Source of the DNA: Chloroflexi bacterium RBG_16_57_11
GTDB taxonomy: Bacteria; Chloroflexota; Anaerolineae; Anaerolineales; UBA4823
Direction: 5' to 3'
Length of the DNA: 34,087 nt
Assembly: GCA_001795165.1 (NCBI GenBank)
Contig: MGNS01000083.1
Location: 1-34,087, forward strand
Shown here in pieces: positions 7,537 through 15,538 of the stretch (position 1 is its first letter; every line of letters starts with the position of its first letter). The notes beneath the pieces were generated by a model. That model was given only the letters and a program-made list of their open reading frames with translations. It did no database searches and had not been told where the DNA came from. Position numbers and translations under genes: made by a program.

Positions 7537-8559
7537 ATGAAAAAACCAGCATACTACTGGATGTTTCTACTTACGTTGGCGTGCATAGCTGGTTTATTGG
7601 CAGCCTGTGGCGCCGCGCCTGCCCCACAAATGGCGGGGACGCCGGTCGCTCCGGCCCAGCTAAGCCTGGCCACGACGGATACGCCGCTGCCTGCAACGAT
7701 AACGACCCCTGTAGAAACGACTTCAATCGTTTCTACAGTTGCACCTGCTCTCACGGATACCCCGGAACCCAGCCCGACCCCGATGCGCTTTGCGGTGATC
7801 GGGGACTATGGCGAAGGCAACCAGGCTGAGCAAGATGTGGCCGATCTGGTGAAGAGCTGGAATCCGGAGCTGATCATCACGGTGGGCGACAACAACTACC
7901 CCAGCGGCGCGGCGGATACGATCGACGACCGGGTGGGTCGCTTCTACAGTGAATTCATCCACCCCTACACGGGAGCATTTGGCCCCGGAGCCGGGCAAAA
8001 TCGCTTCTTCCCCACCTTGGGCAACCACGATTGGGACACCGCCAGCGCGCAGGCTTACTTTGACTACTTTTCGCTCCCCGGTAATGAGCGCTATTACGAT
8101 TTTGTCTGGGGACCGGTGCATTTCTTCGCCATCGACAGCGACTCGCGCGAGCCGGATGGCGTGGCCCGGATCTCGCCCCAGGCGCAGTGGCTCCAGGAGC
8201 GCCTGGCGGCGTCCACCTCCCCCTGGAAGATCGTCTATTTTCACCATCCGCCCTATTCTTCGGGTTACCATGGCCCGGTGGACTGGATGATCTGGCCTTT
8301 TGCGGAGTGGGGCGCCTCGGCGGTGCTTTCGGGGCACGATCATACTTATGAGCGGCTGCTGGTGGGCGGAATCCCTTATTTCATCAATGGGGTGGGAGGC
8401 GGCCCGATTTACTATTTCATCCAAATCGATCCAAGATCACAGAGGCGCTACAATGACGATTATGGCGCCATGCTGGTTACGGCTGAAGGTGAAAAATTAA
8501 CCTTTCAATTTATTACTCGTCATGGGGAAATGATCGATGAGTACAGTATTACACGATGA
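7537..8559 (+). CDS. Purple acid phosphatase-like metallophosphoesterase, lipoprotein
   Basis: A 340-residue protein with a lipobox (LLAAC, Cys at 24) and a Thr/Pro-rich linker, then a calcineurin-type domain. The metal-binding motifs appear in order: VIGDYGEG, VGDNNYPSG, TLGNHDWD, FHHPPYSSGYHG and SGHDHTYERL. This set matches small tartrate-resistant acid phosphatases, which hydrolyse phosphate monoesters with a two-metal centre. AAGGAG (7518-7523) is 13 nt before ATG 7537, so an in-frame TTG at 7528 is an alternative start. The gene follows the M1 peptidase by 22 nt and completes a three-gene set of exported hydrolytic or oxidative lipoproteins. Confidence 0.87.
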   Translation: MKKPAYYWMFLLTLACIAGLLAACGAAPAPQMAGTPVAPAQLSLATTDTPLPATITTPVETTSIVSTVAPALTDTPEPSPTPMRFAVIGDYGEGNQAEQDVADLVKSWNPELIITVGDNNYPSGAADTIDDRVGRFYSEFIHPYTGAFGPGAGQNRFFPTLGNHDWDTASAQAYFDYFSLPGNERYYDFVWGPVHFFAIDSDSREPDGVARISPQAQWLQERLAASTSPWKIVYFHHPPYSSGYHGPVDWMIWPFAEWGASAVLSGHDHTYERLLVGGIPYFINGVGGGPIYYFIQIDPRSQRRYNDDYGAMLVTAEGEKLTFQFITRHGEMIDEYSITR

Positions 8560-8608
8560 GATCGGCTCTGATCGGGCTAATTCCTCCAAAACACTCCGAA
8601 ATTGGGTC

Positions 8609-8636
8609 TTGACAGCCTTTGGCATGGTGTGATAAA
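8609..8636 (+). promoter_or_regulatory. Promoter of the ABC/GNAT leader transcript
   Basis: A perfect TTGACA (8609-8614) is followed after 16 bp by GATAAA (8631-8636), preceded by TGT. Transcription should begin near 8643, giving a leader of about 300 nt before the ABC gene. Confidence 0.7.
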
Positions 8637-8688
8637 CTTTCGATCGCTTAACGAAAGCTTAACTTTTTAGAAAGGACAGGTGCATTTC

Positions 8689-8784
8689 ATGGTACAGAAG
8701 CAAACCACACTCAGCACTGCTTGCTCTGCCGCCGTTGACGGTGGTGCAGCTTTGCCTTCTCGGAGTGCGCCTGTTCCTCGCTAG
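8689..8784 (+). CDS. Putative 31-codon leader peptide
   Basis: A short frame from ATG 8689 to TAG 8784, with AAAGGA at 8671-8676 (12-nt spacing). An in-frame GTG at 8680 is a closer but less likely start. The peptide begins MVQKQTTLSTACSAAV, is rich in Ala and Ser, and ends RSAPVPR. It matches no family I know. Its position, after a strong promoter and 20 nt before a terminator hairpin, suggests a regulatory leader peptide rather than a functional protein. A non-coding reading of the leader remains possible. Confidence 0.45.
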   Translation: MVQKQTTLSTACSAAVDGGAALPSRSAPVPR

Positions 8785-8804
8785 GTTTTCATCCTGAAGG
8801 ATCG

Positions 8805-8909
8805 ACAGCCACGGGTGCGCTCCAAAGCCCGTGGCTGTTTTATTTGTGTGACCCGGTCACCCCAGCCCGCCGGTTTACACCAGCCACGGACCTGTTCTGT
8901 GGCTGGTGT
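8805..8909 (+). promoter_or_regulatory. Attenuator: terminator plus competing hairpin before the ABC gene
   Basis: Segment 1 ACAGCCACGGG (8805-8815) pairs with segment 2 CCCGTGGCTGT (8828-8838) over 11 bp, followed by TTTATTTG, an intrinsic terminator. Segment 3 ACACCAGCCACGGA (8877-8890) pairs with segment 4 TCTGTGGCTGGTGT (8896-8909) over 14 bp with one G-T pair, without a T-tract. Segments 2 and 3 are also complementary over 9 bp (CCGTGGCTG 8829-8837 with CAGCCACGG 8881-8889). Forming 2:3 would break both hairpins, which is the geometry of an antiterminator. Confidence 0.7.
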
Positions 8910-8945
8910 TGGTTAAAGACCCGCTCCCTGGGTCAGGAGTTCGCA

Positions 8946-9749
8946 ATGACTACGGCTGTACTGCTACACAAGACAACCAAACATTTCAGCATCCCGGGCA
9001 TCCCGATGTGGAGCCATGCGGCGTTGCGCAACGGCAAGCCAGATAGCCCTGCCCAATTGCAGAGCCTGGTGGCAATTGACCGTGTCTCGTTCTCCATCCG
9101 TGAAGGTGAGATCTTCGGCCTGGTGGGGCCTAGCGGCTCAGGAAAGACGACGCTGATCCGGTTGATCGCCACATTGCTGCAACCCGACGCAGGGGATATC
9201 CGTGTGTTTGGCCATGACACAACTCGCCAGCCGATAAAGGTGCAGCGCCTGATCAATCGGGTTTCGGTTGAGGCCAGTTTCTTCAAGCAGCTTTCCCCGC
9301 TGGAGAATTTGCTTTACGGGATGCAATCGTATGGGCTGGATGAAACCGAAGCGCTCTGGCAGGTGGTGGAGATTTTGACCCGGTTGGGCCTGGAGCGGGG
9401 CGACATCCACTCACCCATGGAAGATCTGTCGAGGGGCAAGGCACAGAAAGTTGTCGTCGCCCGGGCTTTGCTCTCTCGGCCGCGCCTGTTGTTGCTGGAC
9501 GAGCCCACCCGTGGACTGGACATGCGCGCTAAGTATGAAGTCTGGCAGATCGTTCGTGAGCTACGCGACCTGCATGGAATGACCGTGCTGCTGGCAGTCC
9601 CAGACCGTGAAGAAGTGGACGGCCTGTGCGACCGGATTGCCACGCTTGAAAACGGGCGGATCGTCGCCCTGGATGCCTCATCGAGCGTTGACCTGCAGGC
9701 AAAGGACACTTATCTGAGCATGCCGGAAGAGTCCCCGATTTTTGCCTGA
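8946..9749 (+). CDS. Orphan ABC transporter ATP-binding protein with altered Q- and H-loops
   Basis: The 267-residue protein starts at ATG 8946 with AGGAG (8935-8939) 6 nt upstream. It has an ABC-2/drug-export type nucleotide-binding domain: Walker A GPSGSGKTT (61-69) and Walker B LLLLDEP (181-187) with a following D-loop (RGLD). Several key positions are unusual. The signature is LSRGK (161-165) instead of LSGGQ. The Q-loop Gln appears to be Val108 (VSVEAS). The H-loop His appears to be Pro219 (LLAVPDREE). No permease gene is adjacent; two GNAT genes follow. It is either a partner of a permease encoded elsewhere or a regulatory/degenerate ATPase. Expression probably depends on the upstream attenuator. 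Confidence 0.85.
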   Translation: MTTAVLLHKTTKHFSIPGIPMWSHAALRNGKPDSPAQLQSLVAIDRVSFSIREGEIFGLVGPSGSGKTTLIRLIATLLQPDAGDIRVFGHDTTRQPIKVQRLINRVSVEASFFKQLSPLENLLYGMQSYGLDETEALWQVVEILTRLGLERGDIHSPMEDLSRGKAQKVVVARALLSRPRLLLLDEPTRGLDMRAKYEVWQIVRELRDLHGMTVLLAVPDREEVDGLCDRIATLENGRIVALDASSSVDLQAKDTYLSMPEESPIFA

Positions 9750-9794
9750 CGGACGAGCGCCCCGGTGGTTTGTGAAGAAAAAGTTTCATGTTAA

Positions 9795-9824
9795 GAGGTG
9801 GGCGAAAATCACCTCGCCCGCCTC
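9795..9824 (+). promoter_or_regulatory. Hairpin just upstream of the first GNAT ribosome-binding site
   Basis: GAGGTGGGCGA (9795-9805) pairs with TCGCCCGCCTC (9814-9824) over 11 bp with one G-T pair and an 8-nt loop. AGGAGG begins 7 nt later. The CCTC of the right arm could instead pair with the GAGG of the ribosome-binding site. It may modulate translation or act as weak transcript end; no T-tract follows. Confidence 0.45.
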
Positions 9825-9844
9825 TCACCCAGGAGGAATATAAG

Positions 9845-10201
9845 ATGAGGATCGATCAATCTTTGTTCGAAGGTGAGCATATCTGTTTTGGCCCGATCGA
9901 CCATGAATTGGATCCTGAGATTGAGTCGCTCTGGACCCACGATGCCAGCTACCTGCGCTTAATCTCGTTGGACCCGGCGTTGCCTCTCTCGCCTGCCCGG
10001 ATCAAGAAACGTTATGAGGCCATCGAAAAAGAACAGAATGTATTCGAATATAACCCGCGCGCCGTGCGCTCTTATGAGAAGGTTGGTTTTAAGCATGAAG
10101 GGCGCGCCCGAGGTGTGTTGCATCGAGCCGGAAGGCGCTGGGACCTGATCTTTATGGGCATTTTGCGTGAAGAATGGGAAGCACAACAAAAGAACAATTA
10201 A
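9845..10201 (+). pseudogene. GNAT acetyltransferase with internal in-frame deletion
   Basis: AGGAGG (9831-9836) precedes ATG 9845, and the frame gives 118 residues. Residues 1-64 look like the N-terminus of a RimJ/RimL-type GNAT (LWTHDASYLRLIS, PLSPARIKKRYEAIEKEQ). Residue 65 onward is the C-terminal end of the same fold (NVFEYNPRAVRSYEKVGF, then GRARGVLHRAGRRWDLIFM). The middle of a normal ~180-residue protein is missing, including the acetyl-CoA-binding R/Q-x-x-G-x-G segment. The junction is near 10036. The reading frame and translation signals are intact, so a short protein may be made, but it should not bind acetyl-CoA in the usual way. Confidence 0.7.
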
Positions 10202-10257
10202 GTTTTTCGAAGGATGTACCAACCTTCGAATATTGGATGGAAAGGAGAACCCTGATC

Positions 10258-11271
10258 ATGAACCACCTATTACCCCATAGGTATGAGAGCCGGCCGGTGA
10301 CGATGGGCGATGTGGAGCCGACGGTCAAAATGCTCAATATATGGTCAAAGAAGTTGCTCGGTGTAGAGGCTTTTGAGGCTACCGATATTGGCAGTGAATG
10401 GACCACACCGGGCTTTGATCTGGAGCGGGACACGCGCCTGGTCCTGGCGCCCGATGGCGAGATCGTTGGGTATAACGAAGTCTGGGACATTTTCGATCCA
10501 CATGTGCATGTCTATTCCTGGGCGCGCGTCCACCCCGAATATAACGGTCGCGGCATCGGTACTTATTTGATGGCGTGGGCTGAGGATCGCGGTAGAATGG
10601 CGCTCCTGAAAGCCCCTCCTGAAGCGCGTGTGACATTGCGAGGGCATTGCCTGAGCCCGGACCTGGCAGCAGCCGAGCTGTTTCGAAATTCGGGATTTAA
10701 CCTGATCCGTTATGCGCTGCGCATGGTGATCGAGCTGAACGGCTCGCCGCCCGAGCCCGTCTGGCCCGAGGGCATTTCGGTGCGAACCCTGGTGGTCGGG
10801 CAGGATGAGCCTGCTGCTCTGCAAGCCGTGCGCGAATCCTTCCAGGATCACTGGGGCTATGTAGAGCGCCCCTTTGAGGATGAGCTGGAACGCTGGAAGC
10901 ATTTCATGGCGACGGATGATATCTTCGATCCCAACCTGTGGTTCCTGGCGATGGCAAGCGACCGGGTGGTCGGGACGGCTTTGAACTACCCCTATGTGGA
11001 TGACGACCATGATATGGGCTGGGTCGGGACGTTAGGCGTGGTGCGCGAGTGGCGCCGCAACGGGCTGGGCCTGGCTCTGCTGCGCCATTCATTCCAGGAT
11101 TTCCACCGCCGTGGAAAGCGCAAAGTCGGTCTGGGCGTGGATGCCCAGAGCCTGACCGGGGCGACACGGCTGTACCTCAAAGCCGGGATGCACCCAGACC
11201 CTGACCGCCAATGGAGCATATTTGAAAAGGAGCTGCGCCCAGGGCAGGAGCTCAGCACGCAATCGATATGA
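10258..11271 (+). CDS. Two-domain GNAT N-acetyltransferase
   Basis: The start is ATG 10258, with AAAGGAG (10241-10247) 10 nt upstream. The 337 residues form two GNAT domains. The N-terminal one (about 10-165) has a CoA loop in NGRGIGTYLM (96-105). The C-terminal one (about 172-330) has RRNGLGLALLRHSF (266-279) and ATRLYLKAGMH (302-312). The layout resembles mycothiol synthase (MshD), but that pathway belongs to Actinobacteria, so the substrate here is unknown. A hairpin TTCGAAGG/CCTTCGAA (10206-10213/10223-10230) lies between this gene and the truncated GNAT. It is probably co-transcribed with the ABC ATPase gene. Confidence 0.85.
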   Translation: MNHLLPHRYESRPVTMGDVEPTVKMLNIWSKKLLGVEAFEATDIGSEWTTPGFDLERDTRLVLAPDGEIVGYNEVWDIFDPHVHVYSWARVHPEYNGRGIGTYLMAWAEDRGRMALLKAPPEARVTLRGHCLSPDLAAAELFRNSGFNLIRYALRMVIELNGSPPEPVWPEGISVRTLVVGQDEPAALQAVRESFQDHWGYVERPFEDELERWKHFMATDDIFDPNLWFLAMASDRVVGTALNYPYVDDDHDMGWVGTLGVVREWRRNGLGLALLRHSFQDFHRRGKRKVGLGVDAQSLTGATRLYLKAGMHPDPDRQWSIFEKELRPGQELSTQSI

Positions 11272-11291
11272 GGCCGGGAGGACAATGGTAG

Positions 11292-11320
11292 TTGCAGATT
11301 GGGCTACCTCCAGGTAAAAT
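11292..11320 (+). promoter_or_regulatory. Promoter of the HAD-amidase-MFS operon
   Basis: TTGCAG (11292-11297) and TAAAAT (11315-11320) are 17 bp apart. A small AT hairpin TAAAATC/GATTTTA (11315-11321/11327-11333) overlaps the expected start site. The GAGGAGG of the next gene follows at 11336. Confidence 0.65.
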
Positions 11321-11348
11321 CCGTTAGATTTTAACGAGGAGGTGCAAA

Positions 11349-11963
11349 TTGAGCATTCAGGCGGTGATCTGGGACCTGGGCGGTGTGCTGGTGCGCACGG
11401 AAAATTATGTCCCACGACGTACGCTGGCGGGCAGATTCGGCATGACCTTCGAAGAGATTGAAGACTTCGTCTTCTCTGGCGAGTCAGGCAACCGCGCTCA
11501 ACGTGGCGAGATCAGCGTTGAGCAGCATTGGGAAAACCAGCGTAAGGAATTGGGCTTGAGCCCGGTGGAGATGCAGGTCTTCCGCGATCAATTCTGGCAG
11601 GGTGACCGGCTGGATACTGACCTGGTGGCCTACATCCGCCAGCTACGGCAAAGCTACAAGACCGGCTTGCTGAGCAACGCCTTCTCGGATTTGCGCGCGG
11701 TGGTATCTGAAATCTGGAAGTTTGCCGATGCTTTTAATGAAATGATCATTTCCGCCGAGGTTGGCCTGGTCAAGCCCGACCCGCGCATCTATCACCTGGC
11801 GCTGGAACGTCTGGGGGTTGTGCCCGAAGCAGCTGTTTTTATCGATGATTATATTCACAACGTTGAAGGAGCGAGGGCGGTAAATATGCACGCGATTCAT
11901 TTTCGCGATCCGCAACAAACGCGCAGTGAGCTTCAGGACTTGCTCAATGGGAGCCGCCCATGA
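11349..11963 (+). CDS. HAD-superfamily hydrolase (subfamily IA), TTG start
   Basis: Start TTG 11349 is supported by GAGGAGG (11336-11342) with 6-nt spacing and by the immediate HAD motif I, VIWDLGGVL. The nucleophile is D9. The usual general-acid Asp two residues later is Gly, as in the DxGGV group that includes epoxide hydrolase N-terminal phosphatase domains. Motif II is LLSNAFSDL, motif III is GLVKPDPRIYHLAL and motif IV is VFIDDYIHNVEGAR. The protein has 204 residues, the usual size. It probably removes phosphate from small metabolites. Its stop overlaps the amidase start (ATGA). Confidence 0.88.
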   Translation: MSIQAVIWDLGGVLVRTENYVPRRTLAGRFGMTFEEIEDFVFSGESGNRAQRGEISVEQHWENQRKELGLSPVEMQVFRDQFWQGDRLDTDLVAYIRQLRQSYKTGLLSNAFSDLRAVVSEIWKFADAFNEMIISAEVGLVKPDPRIYHLALERLGVVPEAAVFIDDYIHNVEGARAVNMHAIHFRDPQQTRSELQDLLNGSRP

Positions 11964-13381
11964 ACGCCGATGAGCGAGCTGATGAGCTATGTGAATTAAG
12001 CCTGTCCCAGGCCGGCGAATGGATCCGCCAGCGAAAGCTCTCCCCGGTCGAGCTAACCCAGGCGCACCTGGAGCGCATCCAGCGGGTGGACCCACGGATC
12101 AACAGCTACATCACTGTCACCGCCGAAGCGGCGCTGCAGCAGGCCCGCCTGGCTGAGGTCGAGCTGCAACGCGGTGAGACCCGGGCAGGAGGACCTCTCG
12201 GACCGCTTCACGGCCTCCCACTGGCGCTCAAGGACCTGTATGAGACGCAAGGCATCCGCACCACGGTCGGGACGAAACACTATAGCGATTACATCCCGAC
12301 GGAAGATGCCGTCGTGGTCGGTAGATTGAAAGCCGCCGGGGCGATCCTGCTTGGCAAGAATAACATGCATGAAATTGCCCTGGGGCTGACTACAGTAAAT
12401 CCGCACTTTGGGACATGCCGCAACCCATGGGCGCTGGAGCGCATCGTGGGCGGCTCATCCGGCGGCTCGGCCGCAGCACTGGCGGCGCGTTTGTGCCTGG
12501 GCGCGCTGGGCAGCGACACCGGCGGATCGATCCGCGTCCCCGCCGCCTTGTGCGGCGTGGTAGGCTTAAAGCCGACCTATGGGCGGGTCAGCCTGCGCGG
12601 AGTAATCCCATTGAGCTGGAACCTGGATCATGCCGGACCGATGGCGAGACAGGTGCAAGATGTTGCGTTGCTATTGCAGGTGATTGCCGGGTACGATCCA
12701 CTGGATGCCTATTCCATCGATATCCCTGTAGATGATTACTCTAGCGATATCCATCGGGGAGTCCGGGGGTGGCGCATTGCCCTGGCAGAGGATGATTATT
12801 TCAACCGCACTCAGCCTGAGGTATTGGAAACTGTCCGGCTGGCGGCCCAGACCTTTGAGGCGCTTGGCGCGCAGGTGGAGGGGACGCCGTTTCCGGATAC
12901 CTACCAGGCTGCGCTGGCGAATGGCATGATGGTAATCGGCGATGCCGCCGTCTTCCATGCCCCGCGCTTGCTGGAGAACCCGGGGGACTTTGGCGCAGAC
13001 GTTCTCCAGCGCCTGCAAAATGGGGCCGCCTTGCCGGTGAAGGAGTATATCCAGGCCCGCCGCACCCAGACTCTGCTGCGGAGCCAGTTTGCGCGCTTCT
13101 TCGAGAGCTACGATTTGCTGTTGATGCCAACCACACCGGTGGCTGCACCGCCAATCGAAGGCCCATCTGCGGTGGAGCTGGCCCGATTATTAACCCGCTA
13201 TACTGCTCCGTTCAACCTGACTGGATTTCCGGCGCTGTCGCTGCCATGCGGTTTTACATCCGACGGGCTGCCGATCGGTTTACAGATCATTGGCCCGCAC
13301 TGGGGAGAAGCAAAGTTGTTGCGTGGCGGGTACGCCTATGAGCGCGCTACAGACTGGCCTAACAGGAAACTTGCTGTTTGA
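11960..13381 (+). CDS. Amidase signature family hydrolase (GatA-like)
   Basis: A 473-residue amidase that hydrolyses or transfers amide groups by a Ser-cisSer-Lys triad. K91 lies in LPLALKDLYE, the cis-Ser is S166 in VGGSSGGSAAAL, and the nucleophile is S190 in SDTGGSIRVPAA. Length and motifs fit GatA, but no gatB or gatC is nearby and a HAD phosphatase and MFS exporter flank it. A stand-alone amidase for small amides is therefore as likely as a subunit of the tRNA amidotransferase. It starts in the ATGA overlap with the HAD gene and ends in a TTGA overlap with the MFS gene. Confidence 0.88.
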   Translation: MNADERADELCELSLSQAGEWIRQRKLSPVELTQAHLERIQRVDPRINSYITVTAEAALQQARLAEVELQRGETRAGGPLGPLHGLPLALKDLYETQGIRTTVGTKHYSDYIPTEDAVVVGRLKAAGAILLGKNNMHEIALGLTTVNPHFGTCRNPWALERIVGGSSGGSAAALAARLCLGALGSDTGGSIRVPAALCGVVGLKPTYGRVSLRGVIPLSWNLDHAGPMARQVQDVALLLQVIAGYDPLDAYSIDIPVDDYSSDIHRGVRGWRIALAEDDYFNRTQPEVLETVRLAAQTFEALGAQVEGTPFPDTYQAALANGMMVIGDAAVFHAPRLLENPGDFGADVLQRLQNGAALPVKEYIQARRTQTLLRSQFARFFESYDLLLMPTTPVAAPPIEGPSAVELARLLTRYTAPFNLTGFPALSLPCGFTSDGLPIGLQIIGPHWGEAKLLRGGYAYERATDWPNRKLAV

Positions 13382-14634
13382 TCAGGAAATGGAAGGCCTA
13401 CCCGCTTTACCTGACGATGCAAGGTGCACTGGCGCTGTTTACCGGCATCATCTTCACCGCCAGCTCAATTTACCAGGTCACCGTTGCCGGGTTGACGCCA
13501 CTCCAACTGGTACTGGTGGGCACAACAATAGAATTATCGATATTTATATTTGAAATCCCTACGGGTGTGGTCGCCGATGTTTACAGCCGACGCTTATCCA
13601 TCATCTTCGGCATGTTCTTGATTGGCCTGGGATCTCTCGTTGAAGGCACATTTCCGATCTTCTGGGTGATTTTGTTAGCCCAAATTCTCTGGGGCGTCGG
13701 ATACACCTTCACCAGTGGGGCCACCGAGGCCTGGATCACGGATGAGATCGGCGAGGCGGCTGCCGGCAGGGCTTTCCTGCGCGGCAATCAGGTCGACCAG
13801 ATCGCTTCGCTGGCGGGGATCGGGCTGGGGGTCGTCCTGGGCAGCTTGCGGATCAGCCTGCCGATCCAGATTGGCGGCCTGCTGATCGCTTTACTGGGCC
13901 TTTTCCTGGCTCTGTTCATGGCCGAGACCGGGTTTGAGCCTGCTCCCAGCCAGGAGCGGAACTCCTGGCAGAAGCTGGCGCACACGTTCCGAGAGGGCGT
14001 TGGGACCGTGCGCACCCGCCCGGCTTTAATGACCATCCTGAGCATCGGCCTGATCTATGGCCTGTATAGCGAAGGATATGACCGCTTGTGGACCAAGCAT
14101 ATCCTCGACCGGTTCACCTTCCCTCTGGCGGGCCTGTTCCAGCCGGTGTTCTGGTTCGGGGTGATCCGAGCGGTTGGGATGATCCTGTCCGTCGGCGCGG
14201 CAGAGCTGGTACGGCGCAGGGTACGAACCGAACAGGCCGTGGCAGTGGCGCGCGCCTGCTGGGCGGTTTCGGCTGTACTGGTCATCAGCCTGTTTGGCTT
14301 TGCCCTGGCGAATACCCTGTTGGTGGCGGTGATCGCAATCTGGCTGATCTCGATGTCGCGCAATGTGATCGGCCCGCTGTACACGGCCTGGGTCAACCAG
14401 CGCCTGGACTCTCGCGTGCGGGCCACCGTGCTGTCGATGAGCAGTCAGGTGGATGCCATCGGCCAGGTCGCCGGCGGACCGGTGGTGGGTGTGATCGGCA
14501 GCCGGCTCTCTGTACAGGCCGCGTTGATCGCCTCTGGGCTGACGTTATCGCCGGTATTGCTGCTGTTTCCCCGCGCCATCAGGTTGAATAACGGCGAGCC
14601 GATCCAGAGAGGACCGGCCATTTCTGAAGAATAA
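13378..14634 (+). CDS. MFS transporter (TTG start, translationally coupled)
   Basis: A 418-residue membrane protein. The only in-frame start that keeps the first membrane helix is TTG 13378, overlapping the amidase stop in TTGA, with AGGAAA about 9 nt upstream. The first loop carries an MFS motif-A variant, GVVADVYSRRLSI. About twelve hydrophobic segments are visible, split by a central cytoplasmic stretch (SQERNSWQKLAHTFREG). The cargo is unknown. Coupling with the amidase suggests uptake or export of its substrate or product. It is the last gene of the plus-strand block and converges on the alpha/beta hydrolase. Confidence 0.85.
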   Translation: MIRKWKAYPLYLTMQGALALFTGIIFTASSIYQVTVAGLTPLQLVLVGTTIELSIFIFEIPTGVVADVYSRRLSIIFGMFLIGLGSLVEGTFPIFWVILLAQILWGVGYTFTSGATEAWITDEIGEAAAGRAFLRGNQVDQIASLAGIGLGVVLGSLRISLPIQIGGLLIALLGLFLALFMAETGFEPAPSQERNSWQKLAHTFREGVGTVRTRPALMTILSIGLIYGLYSEGYDRLWTKHILDRFTFPLAGLFQPVFWFGVIRAVGMILSVGAAELVRRRVRTEQAVAVARACWAVSAVLVISLFGFALANTLLVAVIAIWLISMSRNVIGPLYTAWVNQRLDSRVRATVLSMSSQVDAIGQVAGGPVVGVIGSRLSVQAALIASGLTLSPVLLLFPRAIRLNNGEPIQRGPAISEE

Positions 14635-14696
14635 GTCTCCAGGTGGGACTATTAACGGTGAGGCAATTGCAGGTGCCTTATATGCAAGCCAGCGTT

Positions 14697-15467
14697 TTAA
14701 TAATATGGGATGCTACTCACGAATTCGCTGATGGAAGAAGCGACGGCCAGTGGTTGTTCCAACATGACCATGTGTCCTGCGTTTGGAATCACATTCAATA
14801 CAGCATTCTTGACACCGCATGCCAGGAATTGTGCATAGCGCGCCGGCGTCATTTGATCGTCAGCGCCGCACAAGATCAACGTGGGCTGTCGAAGCTCGAC
14901 CAGGCGATCACGGACATCGAAATCGTCACATGCCAGGAAATCGCCATACAGCACGCTGGCACGCGTTTCGGCCATGCGCCGGGTGGCCAAGGCGACCAAC
15001 CGCTCCGGGGCATGCGGGCTGAAAGACCGGCTGATAATCGCTGCGACTCCACCGGCGAATGTAGTTTGGTTCGAGATCTGTTCCAAAAGCTCCGGAGACA
15101 CGCGCAAGCGCGCCCCAGCACCAACCAGGCCGAGACCCAACACTCTCCTCGGGTGATCGAGCGCCAGGGAAAGCGCGATCGCGCTGCCCATTGAATGCCC
15201 GATCAGTACAGAGCTATGTAAATCCAGCGCATCTAGCCAGCTTACCAGCGCCCGGGTATAGGCGCCGATCGTCTGCATGCCGCGCCCACCCGAATTTCCA
15301 TGTCCAGGCAGGTCGGGCGCGTAGACATGATAACCGGGCAGCCTGCGGATTTCCGTAGGCCAGTAGAGATGTGTACCGCCAGCCCCGTGAATGAGCACGA
15401 CAGGTGGCGTAAGACCTTCACGCCCTCCCCCATGCAGGTGATAGTAAATATCTGCGGTGCTTGGCAT
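14697..15467 (-). CDS. Alpha/beta hydrolase
   Basis: A 256-residue alpha/beta-fold hydrolase. The oxyanion region is LIHGAGG, the nucleophile is S92 in IGHSMGSAIAL, the acid is D203/D204 in LCGADDQMTP, and the base is H232 in NAGHMVMLEQP. The DLPGHGNSGG segment is typical of esterase, haloperoxidase and BioH-like members; the substrate is unknown. No clear ribosome-binding site precedes ATG 15467. It lies 71 nt downstream of the histidine kinase gene and may be the last gene of the rdgB-kinase unit. Confidence 0.85.
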   Translation of the reverse strand: MPSTADIYYHLHGGGREGLTPPVVLIHGAGGTHLYWPTEIRRLPGYHVYAPDLPGHGNSGGRGMQTIGAYTRALVSWLDALDLHSSVLIGHSMGSAIALSLALDHPRRVLGLGLVGAGARLRVSPELLEQISNQTTFAGGVAAIISRSFSPHAPERLVALATRRMAETRASVLYGDFLACDDFDVRDRLVELRQPTLILCGADDQMTPARYAQFLACGVKNAVLNVIPNAGHMVMLEQPLAVASSISEFVSSIPYY

Positions 15468-15538
15468 GATGGATGGGTCCTGAATTAAGCTGGGGGGAAT
15501 TCGTAAGGGATGTTTATGGCGCCGGATAGTACGGCGGG

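Noticed and set aside
7723..8424. 233-codon open frame on the minus strand opposite the phosphatase
   Set aside because: It is a shadow of the coding frame; the plus-strand protein has all metallophosphoesterase motifs.
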